From positions 186,001 through 250,000 of the forward strand of contig CAVUMM010000005.1 of assembly GCA_963742655.1 (NCBI GenBank): a DNA stretch of 64,000 nt, given 5' to 3'. The stretch comes from JAICLK01 sp963742655. GTDB taxonomy: Bacteria; Patescibacteriota; Saccharimonadia; Saccharimonadales; UBA4665. The translations under genes were made by a program, and so were the position numbers. Shown piece by piece: positions 58,560 to 64,000 of the stretch; position 1 is the stretch's first letter, and each line of letters opens with the position of its first letter. A model generated the notes under the pieces. That model was not told where the DNA came from. It searched no databases and worked only from the letters and a program-made list of their open reading frames with translations.

Positions 58560-59048
58560 ATGAAGCAAATTTTTACCGATGAGGATGCTGCCGCCCTCGT
58601 AGACTGCGCGGCCAAACTCGCCAAAACCACTGCGACGGACGAAAAGGGCCCGAAACCCGTAGCGATATGCTGCATGGTCGCCCAGCCTGATGTGATGGCT
58701 GTGCCTACTGCCTCCCGGCGCATGGACGGCGCGAAAGCGATCAGCGTAGTCACCGCCCTGCACAAAGCATTTACCGTTCTAGCCTATCGGGCAGACACCA
58801 TAAAGCACGCGAATAAAATCAAGAATAATGAATGGTCGGAAGCAGATATGCTCATGCGCCAAAACACCGCCCCCATGTTCTGTCCATGGGATGGCGGTAT
58901 CGTCGTGATGGACAAAAGCGGAGAGCTGCTGTGCGCACTCGCCGCCGCCGGCCGTACGTCCGGAGGCGACCGCCGCTTAATGGTTCTGGCCGCGCACAAA
59001 ATGGGCTACCGCACGAATTTCGACAACGACGGCAATCCGCCCGCATAG
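58560..59048 (+). CDS. GlcG/HbpS-family protein
   Basis: 162 residues. VAICCMVAQPDVMAVPTASR, MDGAKAISVVTALHKAFTVL and FCPWDGGIVVMDKSGELLCA fit the GlcG/HbpS (DUF336) family, some of which bind haem or cofactors. No signal peptide, so cytoplasmic. CAGGAGGAC is a strong ribosome binding site 3 nt before the ATG. Confidence 0.82.
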   Translation: MKQIFTDEDAAALVDCAAKLAKTTATDEKGPKPVAICCMVAQPDVMAVPTASRRMDGAKAISVVTALHKAFTVLAYRADTIKHANKIKNNEWSEADMLMRQNTAPMFCPWDGGIVVMDKSGELLCALAAAGRTSGGDRRLMVLAAHKMGYRTNFDNDGNPPA

Positions 59049-59060
59049 AATCATCACGCC

Positions 59061-59091
59061 GTAACTCCGGCCATTTCATTGCAGGAGTTAC
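59061..59091. terminator. Hairpin between convergent genes
   Basis: A perfect 8-bp stem, GTAACTCC/GGAGTTAC, with a 15-nt loop between the GlcG-like and FMN reductase genes. No U-run on either side, so its terminator role is uncertain. Confidence 0.4.
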
Positions 59092-59108
59092 ACATACATC
59101 TCTCAAGC

Positions 59109-59696
59109 TTATTCTGATTTGGCTCGGGCCGCGGCCAAGACGTCGCTGTACCACTTCAGCTCCGCGAGTAGGTTTTGGAGCGCAGTCGTGGGGCCGTATG
59201 GCAAGGCCTTCTCTTCCTCGCTCAAGTTTCCGTTTTCGTCAATCTTGCTGCCCATACCGGCGATTGCCAGCTGCGTCGGGATGATGGCGGCTTTCGATTC
59301 GCTCAAGATTTCCTTCAGGTGCATCGTGGCGCGAGCACCGCCAACTGTGCCGTGCGACGCGATGGTTGCCGGCTTCTTAACCATTTCAAATGTTAGATAA
59401 TCGATGGCGTTTTTGAGCACGCCCGGAATTGAGTGGTTATATTCCGGCGTCACAAAAATGTATGCCTCGCCCTCGGCAATTTTGTCTATCCATTTTTGCG
59501 CTTGAGCGTTTGGGTGGCGGTTTTGGTTATATCGCGGGCTGATAGGTTCGTCCGTAAACGGCATGGGGTAATCGGCCAGGTCAACAATTTCGGCTTCGAT
59601 ACCAGGCAGTTCCTTAGCCTCGCTGGCAATCCATTTGGCAAGTCGCGGCGTCGTCCGGTTCGGTCGTGTTGTACCAACTATAATTTGCAGCTTCAT
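59109..59696 (-). CDS. NADPH-dependent FMN reductase
   Basis: 195 residues of the flavodoxin-like NADPH-dependent FMN reductase family: IIVGTTRPNRTTPRLAKWI (phosphate-binding loop) and FVTPEYNHSIPGVLKNAIDY. These enzymes reduce FMN, quinones or azo compounds. AAAGGAAG precedes the ATG. Divergent from an HxlR-family regulator with palindromes between, so the pair is probably a redox-responsive unit. Confidence 0.92.
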   Translation of the reverse strand: MKLQIIVGTTRPNRTTPRLAKWIASEAKELPGIEAEIVDLADYPMPFTDEPISPRYNQNRHPNAQAQKWIDKIAEGEAYIFVTPEYNHSIPGVLKNAIDYLTFEMVKKPATIASHGTVGGARATMHLKEILSESKAAIIPTQLAIAGMGSKIDENGNLSEEEKALPYGPTTALQNLLAELKWYSDVLAAARAKSE

Positions 59697-59724
59697 AACT
59701 AGCTTCCTTTCCGAAGTTTTATGC

Positions 59725-59776
59725 TATACTTTATGTAGTATTAAGTATAGGGCGTCTTACTATATTTTGTAAAGTA
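59725..59776. promoter_or_regulatory. Divergent promoter with two inverted repeats (HxlR operator candidate)
   Basis: TATACTT-N11-AAGTATA (59725-59749) and TACTATA-N5-TAAAGTA (59758-59776; the outer TACT/AGTA arms are perfect). The second recalls TACT-N-AGTA-type sites of HxlR/YodB regulators. A TTTACA-18-TATACT promoter for the reductase lies across them, and the second palindrome ends at the regulator's own ATG, which suits autorepression. Confidence 0.5.
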
Positions 59777-60132
59777 TGAATTTATCTTCCCAGAAACAAC
59801 CGGTTAAACTAGAGAAAAAAGAAGGCTGTATCGCCAGCGCCATGCAGATAGTCGGCAACAAATGGACTGCCCTGATTCTGCGCGACCTGTACGCTGGCCC
59901 GAAGCGTTTTGGCGAACTCGAACGCTCACTCAACGGCATCAGTCCGCGTACCCTTTCGCAGCGCATGGTCGAGCTCGAGCACTGTGAAATCATCACAAAA
60001 GAAACGTTCCACGAAGTACCACCGCACACCGAGTACGCGCTCACTGAAAAAGGTCGCGACCTGGTCCCCGTCCTCCAACAAATGGCCGCCTGGGGCGATA
60101 AATATTACAGCCCCTCGGTCAGCAAGACTTAG
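59776..60132 (+). CDS. HxlR-family transcriptional regulator
   Basis: 118 residues, winged HTH of the HxlR/MarR-like family: IVGNKWTALILRDLYAGPKR, FGELERSLNGISPRTLSQRM, EYALTEKGRDLVPVL. Cys18 lies at the position of the redox-sensing Cys of YodB/HypR-type members. There is no Shine-Dalgarno; a TATATT box is 9 nt before the ATG. It probably controls the divergent reductase in response to electrophiles or disulfide stress. Its 3' end overlaps msrB by 4 bp (convergent). Confidence 0.9.
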   Translation: MNLSSQKQPVKLEKKEGCIASAMQIVGNKWTALILRDLYAGPKRFGELERSLNGISPRTLSQRMVELEHCEIITKETFHEVPPHTEYALTEKGRDLVPVLQQMAAWGDKYYSPSVSKT

Positions 60133-60533
60133 GCGCTCTTTTTCTTTTTCTTGAAATCTAACGCGGCAGAATTTATGCAAAATCGCATGCCGGTCGGCTC
60201 GCCAGGCGCATCATGGAACAGATGGCCAAGGTGGCTGTCGCACACCGCACAGCGCACTTCTACCCTATGCATTCCGCCTGAATTATCATCAACAAGCTTA
60301 ACCGCGCCTTCTTTGGCGACGTCATAAAAACTCGGCCAGCCGCTGCCCGAATCAAATTTGGTCTTGCTATCAAATAGTACATTTCCGCATACCGGGCAAA
60401 CATATTCGCCGGACTCCTTGTTATGCAAAAATTTGCCGGTGTACGGCTCTTCGGTGTCGGCTTCGCGCAAAACTTTAAATTGCTCCGGCGTTAATTTCTT
60501 TTTTAACTCTTCGTCAGAATATTTCTGTGCCAT
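60129..60533 (-). CDS. msrB: Peptide methionine sulfoxide reductase MsrB
   Basis: 134 residues. Zinc Cys pairs C46-x2-C49 and C95-x2-C98, GSGWPSFYD, and the catalytic Cys119 in RFCINSAALDF. It reduces methionine-R-sulfoxide in proteins. Normal length. Followed downstream on the other strand by the HxlR regulator, consistent with an oxidative-stress neighbourhood. mscL lies upstream. Confidence 0.96.
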   Translation of the reverse strand: MAQKYSDEELKKKLTPEQFKVLREADTEEPYTGKFLHNKESGEYVCPVCGNVLFDSKTKFDSGSGWPSFYDVAKEGAVKLVDDNSGGMHRVEVRCAVCDSHLGHLFHDAPGEPTGMRFCINSAALDFKKKKKSA

Positions 60534-60543
60534 TGTCGCCCTC

Positions 60544-61041
60544 CTAAACTTTCTTCTCCAATTTTTCGAGCTTCAGGACTTTGATGATAACGTACAAAAC
60601 TCCAACTACAAATAAGAAATCTATCAGTGCGTATATAAACGAACCCCAGTGAAAATATGCTGTATTACCGTTAAAATGGACGGCTGTATACCGTTTCATC
60701 AGATCTTCGCCGCTAAGAAGTTGCAAAATTGGTTTCAAGAAACTATCGATCAGCTGATTGGCAAGCACCTGCACCTGCGCACCGAGCACGAAACCGACCG
60801 CCAATCCGACGACAGCGTGCGTGCGAAGGAATTCAGCGAACCCGTGTATAGTACCGCCGACCGGACGCCGAACGACTTCGTCCAGCAGCTCGGCTGCAGA
60901 TTCCGAATCCAGGTGCCGCAACCTCGCCCGGGTCTCCCGCTTCAACTGGGCGTGCGTTTTGTCGGCTAAATTCTGCTCGTCAAGCGTATTGACAGTCTTT
61001 ACTGTCGTTTTTTCTTCTGCTGAAACCTTTTTATCCACCAT
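60544..61041 (-). CDS. mscL: Large-conductance mechanosensitive channel MscL
   Basis: 165 residues. M1 region (GFAEFLRTHAVVGLAVGFVL), pore-lining Gly/Ala helix, loop and M2 (FIYALIDFLFVVGVLYVIIK) match MscL. The first ~65 residues are a charged helical extension not found in standard MscL (~136 aa). It is a pentameric emergency valve for osmotic downshock. The start is at 61041, 12 bp after the argS stop. Confidence 0.88.
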   Translation of the reverse strand: MVDKKVSAEEKTTVKTVNTLDEQNLADKTHAQLKRETRARLRHLDSESAAELLDEVVRRPVGGTIHGFAEFLRTHAVVGLAVGFVLGAQVQVLANQLIDSFLKPILQLLSGEDLMKRYTAVHFNGNTAYFHWGSFIYALIDFLFVVGVLYVIIKVLKLEKLEKKV

Positions 61042-61053
61042 GGTTTGTCCTAT

Positions 61054-61575
61054 TTACATTTTATCAGGCGCATTGATACCGAGAAGGCTTAACCCGTTTT
61101 TGAGTACGTCTGCGTATCTTGTTACTAGCTGCAGCCGGACAGCTTCGCGTTCGTCGCCGATTACCCTGTTCTTCTCGTAAAAGCGATTGAAAACCTGCGC
61201 CAGCTCGTAAAGATAGGTGCATATGTAATGCGGCAAAAGTTCGCGCGTGGATTTGTCGATAACATCGCTATATTCCGAAATTTTCCGCAGCAAACTGCGC
61301 TCATCACCCCCAAGATTTTCAAGGGTCTGACCTTTTACAGATAGGGTTTTTGCAGATTTTGCAATTATGCTTCGAGCCCTTGCGTGCGCATACTGTAAAT
61401 ACGGGCCGCTGTTTCCCTCGATGCTGACCGACTCTTTCGGGTCATAAATAATGTCTGCGCCGATTCGCTGCTTCAAAAAGGCATACTTTACCGCGCCTAG
61501 CACGACTTGATTCGTCATCCCAGCCTGTCGCCGCCTTATTGGCTTCGGCCGCAATATCGAGTACGTCGACGGCAC
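61054..61575 (-). CDS. argS: Arginyl-tRNA synthetase, C-terminal part (shifted frame)
   Basis: From about 61513 downward this frame carries the rest of ArgS: NQVVLGAVKYAFLKQRIGAD, SIEGNSGPYLQYAHARARSI and the DALR anticodon-binding helices ending LLGINAPDKM. Residues before the NQVV segment (MPSTYSILRPKP...) are out-of-frame sequence and not real. It joins the N-terminal part at 61442-62734 by removal of one base. Treat the two as one gene. Confidence 0.85.
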   Translation of the reverse strand: MPSTYSILRPKPIRRRQAGMTNQVVLGAVKYAFLKQRIGADIIYDPKESVSIEGNSGPYLQYAHARARSIIAKSAKTLSVKGQTLENLGGDERSLLRKISEYSDVIDKSTRELLPHYICTYLYELAQVFNRFYEKNRVIGDEREAVRLQLVTRYADVLKNGLSLLGINAPDKM

Positions 61576-62734
61576 GCACGATGTTGCCCTTGCGCGAGCT
61601 CATCTTCACGCCGCCGGCCAGTTTAACCCGTCCGTGCGTAAGATGTATAGTGGCTTCGGCAAGTTTGGGCGCGAATTGTTCGATGCTTTTTACGACCACC
61701 GCCATATATTCATCCTGCGCGCTGTCCGTCAGGATGATGGATTTATCGAAGTGGTAATCGTTCCACTTTTCAATAATCAGCCCGACATCTTTGGCTTCGT
61801 ATGTCGGCAATCCTTGTGAGTTAATAAAGACTCGGGTGTGTAATCCGAATTTTTCTCCGCGAAAGACGATCGCGCCGTCGCTTTCTTCGTAGACGCCGTT
61901 TTTGAGCTGTTCGCGCACCGTTTCGAGCCCGAGCCGCATGGTCTCGCTTTCGGGATAATATTTTTCGAAATGGCTGCCGATCCGGGCGTAAAATTCGTCG
62001 AAATAATCATAGCTCCACTGCCGGCAAGTCCAATAGATTTGTGCGAATGGCGAGTCGTGATCGCTTTCGGCATGAAGTTGATAAATGCGTTTGTTCAGCT
62101 CGACGATTTCGGTCTTGGCCTGCTCGTCGTCTTCGTACGCGCTGTTGCCTTCGACGTATCGTGCCGACATCCAATCCGATCGTGATTCTTTTGGAACTTG
62201 CTCCAATTTTTCCGGATTTTCACCGCCAAGCTCGCGCAAAATCGCCCACATGGTTTTTGCCACGTGCAGCCCGACATCGCCGCCAAAATTTACCCGGTGC
62301 ACAGTACCGCCGGCGTTTTCAAGCAAATTAGCTATAGCGTCGCCGACGACGCTGGTATACAGATGGCCGGCGTGCAAAACCTTGAATGAACTCGGGTCTG
62401 AGTATTCGCAGACTATGCTCTGCCCGCTTAAATTTTTAGCGGGTTCGGCCGAAGAAACCTCAATAAGTGCCGCATCACTAAGGGCGATGTTGATAAAGCC
62501 TGGACCCGCAACGCTAACATCGCGCAATTTGTCACCAAGTTGAGCACGCAATTTTTCGGCAATCTGCTCGGCGACTTCGCGCGGATTTTTACCCAATTGT
62601 TTGGCAAGTTGCAACGCAACATTGGTCGCGAAATCACCGAATTGTTCATCCGGCCGCGTCAATTCCACGCGCACATCAACATCGAACAACTCTTTGCAAA
62701 CCGCAGCAATAGCCGCCTCGATTTCACTTTTCAT
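61442..62734 (-). CDS. argS: Arginyl-tRNA synthetase, N-terminal part (frameshifted)
   Basis: Class I synthetase: N-terminal additional domain, the HIGH motif as HAGHLYTS (about residues 121-128), KMSSRKGN for KMSKS, and the catalytic core intact to ATGWDD. After that the frame runs into RARRGKVCLFEAANRRRHYL and stops at 61442. Deleting one G near 61513 gives DDNQVVLGAVKYAFL and a full-length ArgS of about 560 residues. The gene is essential, so an assembly indel is the simplest reading; a programmed shift or real mutation is not excluded. Confidence 0.88.
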   Translation of the reverse strand: MKSEIEAAIAAVCKELFDVDVRVELTRPDEQFGDFATNVALQLAKQLGKNPREVAEQIAEKLRAQLGDKLRDVSVAGPGFINIALSDAALIEVSSAEPAKNLSGQSIVCEYSDPSSFKVLHAGHLYTSVVGDAIANLLENAGGTVHRVNFGGDVGLHVAKTMWAILRELGGENPEKLEQVPKESRSDWMSARYVEGNSAYEDDEQAKTEIVELNKRIYQLHAESDHDSPFAQIYWTCRQWSYDYFDEFYARIGSHFEKYYPESETMRLGLETVREQLKNGVYEESDGAIVFRGEKFGLHTRVFINSQGLPTYEAKDVGLIIEKWNDYHFDKSIILTDSAQDEYMAVVVKSIEQFAPKLAEATIHLTHGRVKLAGGVKMSSRKGNIVRAVDVLDIAAEANKAATGWDDESSRARRGKVCLFEAANRRRHYL

Positions 62735-62758
62735 TACACCCCAAGTATATCAAATGGT

Positions 62759-63367
62759 TTATGTTGATAATTTGTCCGCCAAAGCTGGTTGCGGACGCCC
62801 GATCCGCACAACCTTGCTAACCAGCGCTTTTCCCGATCTTTCAAGGTCGTCTAACGTATAGCCGTGCGCCTCAGCAACTTTGGAACTTCCGTTAAGCGTG
62901 AATCCCGCTTTAGCGAAAGCTATCATTGAAGATTCAGTCGCGATAGCACTTACTAATGACAGGCGCTCGCCAGGCGCGTTTACTAACGTTCTGCCGCCTG
63001 CAACCATACAGGCTTCGCCTATCAATAACCGACCAAAGCCGTTTCCTTGCTCTTGCGGATCTACAATTAGGCTCCGAATACCATAATGCGGCATACTCCA
63101 CAAAAGCGGCATTTCTTCATCATCTAATGCCGCATAAGCAGGATCCTCGAAATTTACTAACGCAAAGAAGCCGAGTTGCTGCTCGCCCCGACTTAAGAAA
63201 TTGGCTTCGCCCGCCACTACATAAGCTAAGATATCACCTAGCGATTTATTTATCGAACAAGGTGCTTGTGTTAGCCATTCACTTACTTCGCGCGCTGCGC
63301 CAGTCAAATCTGCAAACGGCATGCCCGCACCGGTATGCAATTCGGCATATTGTCCTTCTGCACTCAC
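62759..63367 (-). CDS. GNAT acetyltransferase
   Basis: 202 residues with GTG start at 63367, AAAGGAG 6 nt upstream. Acetyl-CoA loop IVDPQEQGNGFGRLLIGEA (Q-x-x-G-x-G). IAFAKAGFTLNG is the closing motif. Substrate unknown. It has a ~140-nt leader with two hairpins, the last one a terminator directly before the ribosome binding site, which suggests attenuation. Confidence 0.82.
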   Translation of the reverse strand: MSAEGQYAELHTGAGMPFADLTGAAREVSEWLTQAPCSINKSLGDILAYVVAGEANFLSRGEQQLGFFALVNFEDPAYAALDDEEMPLLWSMPHYGIRSLIVDPQEQGNGFGRLLIGEACMVAGGRTLVNAPGERLSLVSAIATESSMIAFAKAGFTLNGSSKVAEAHGYTLDDLERSGKALVSKVVRIGRPQPALADKLST

Positions 63368-63391
63368 CTTAATCTCCTTTGAATAATGAAA

Positions 63392-63414
63392 AGCCCCTTC
63401 GTTTACAAGGGGCT
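63392..63414 (-). terminator. Terminator/attenuator before the GNAT ribosome binding site
   Basis: Perfect 8-bp stem AGCCCCTT/AAGGGGCT with a 7-nt loop, then TTTTCATTATT. It may end the DUF1361 transcript or attenuate the GNAT gene. Confidence 0.65.
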
Positions 63415-63444
63415 GCTTAAGGCTCTGGTTATGATAATCTCAAG

Positions 63445-63542
63445 AGCAACCCCCGCAGGTACGGTTGCTACGGCGAAACGTAACTGGCATGAACTGGAAA
63501 TTCATAAGTATTTACAATATATTATAAGCACATTTTTGTCAA
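63445..63542 (-). promoter_or_regulatory. GNAT promoter and upstream leader hairpin
   Basis: TTGACA (63537-63542), 17-bp spacer, TATTGT (63514-63519). The leader then has AGCAACC/GGTTGCT (63445-63451 with 63463-63469) and a 21-codon ORF (MNFQFM... ending CGGCS) ahead of the terminator hairpin. Confidence 0.5.
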
Positions 63543-63550
63543 GCCTTGTC

Positions 63551-64000
63551 CTAGCGTCGCGCCCGGTAAGTTACGCGCGGCTTGCGGACAAATTGCCAAA
63601 TAACGACGTAAACGCTCAACAAAAAGACAAAAAAAGTCAGGGTCGTGGTAAAGGCCAATGCGTGCTGCGCGGGGTTGAGAGCTATGTCCGACACCTCAAA
63701 TAATATTGCAGCCGGACTGACCAGCAAGTCCCAGGTATTCAGGCGCAGGTCGCGGCCGAGGTAAATCGCAAAACTGCACAGAAACAGTACCCCGCTGACC
63801 ACTGCCCAGGCACTGAGCTGGTTTCGAAACCGCTTGGCAAGCTCCAAGTGCACCAGATACAAGCTGGCATAACCTATGAATAAACTAGTAAGGATGAAAA
63901 TCGAAAACATCGCCGTATCGTACACGATGTTCACCCGCTGGTAGTCCTGCAGATGCAGAAAATCACTTACCATATAAAAACTGTTCGGCAAAAAGCCAAG
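63551..64000 (-). CDS. DUF1361 membrane protein, 5' end off the window
   Basis: The frame is open from the window edge to 63551 (about 149 codons seen). LPNSFYMVSDFLHL near the start and FAIYLGRDLRLNTWDLLVSP in the middle are DUF1361 landmarks (P-N-x-x-Y-x-x-x-D and Y-x-G-R-x-L-R-x-N-x-W-D). Four membrane helices are visible; the N-terminal helices are missing. Function unknown. Confidence 0.78.
   Translation of the reverse strand, partial: LGFLPNSFYMVSDFLHLQDYQRVNIVYDTAMFSIFILTSLFIGYASLYLVHLELAKRFRNQLSAWAVVSGVLFLCSFAIYLGRDLRLNTWDLLVSPAAILFEVSDIALNPAQHALAFTTTLTFFVFLLSVYVVIWQFVRKPRVTYRARR

Noticed and set aside
1..64000. tRNA or rRNA genes
   Set aside because: Looked for T-loop-like GGTTCGAATCC and anticodon-arm layouts; the few TTCGAAT-like hits lie in coding genes or the 31.8-kb hairpin without a cloverleaf.

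Overview
Organism. The window looks like a chromosome piece from a reduced-genome bacterium of the Patescibacteria/CPR type, most likely Candidatus Saccharibacteria (TM7). This is inferred from gene style and not from a marker tree. Many real genes end in TGA, so the code is standard; that argues against the Gracilibacteria/Absconditabacteria lineages, where UGA is read as glycine. GC is about half, genes are packed with 4-14 bp overlaps, informational genes dominate, and there are no biosynthetic operons. Many acidic cytosolic proteins match nothing I recognise. I saw no rRNA, tRNA, CRISPR array, insertion sequence or prophage. No gap without a gene exceeds 300 bp.

Layout. 1-6.1 kb: an unfinished secreted protein with a membrane-anchored partner, ychF, a PH-domain protein, a Crp/Fnr regulator, a phosphoribosyltransferase, and tlyA with a 2H phosphoesterase and a newly noticed 38-residue membrane peptide. 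6.1-8.5 kb: the rpsF-ssb-rpsR-unknown-efp operon with a consensus promoter and a leader. 8.6-18.8 kb: a 22-residue-repeat protein, ftsK, RNase J, a family 4 UDG lacking its Fe-S cysteines, rpsO-pnp, and four tiny membrane proteins downstream of pnp. 18.8-28.4 kb: orphan proteins (one FHA protein, one IrrE-like metallopeptidase), truB, a 6-phosphogluconate dehydrogenase, a degenerate DHH protein and rpsT. 28.4-35.5 kb: holA, fpg, a DciA-like gene, a HAD gene, a candidate structured RNA, and a Nudix/Nudix-Nudix/HIT/Nudix operon. 36-45 kb: orphans, a GHKL ATPase / STAS-like / PEP-utilising operon behind a perfect palindrome, polA, and a regulator with a frameshifted WhiB-like C-terminus. 45-55 kb: a P-type ATPase, orphans, and dnaG-rpoD. 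55-64 kb: HAD, MmcQ, the Nudix-orn-HD operon, a redox group (FMN reductase, HxlR, MsrB), mscL, a frameshifted argS, a GNAT gene with a long leader, and a DUF1361 gene cut by the edge.

Themes. (1) At least a dozen genes have a sigma70-type -10 box 6-8 nt before the start codon and no Shine-Dalgarno, so their mRNAs are predicted to be leaderless. (2) Four copies of an unusual element occur, built of 7-bp repeats arranged as two inverted arms. Three are intergenic and one lies in frame inside fpg; in two cases an arm supplies a promoter. (3) Two metal-binding enzymes, DnaG and the family 4 UDG, have lost their metal ligands. (4) Two coding sequences, argS and the WhiB-like regulator, each carry one frameshift that could be genuine or an assembly error.
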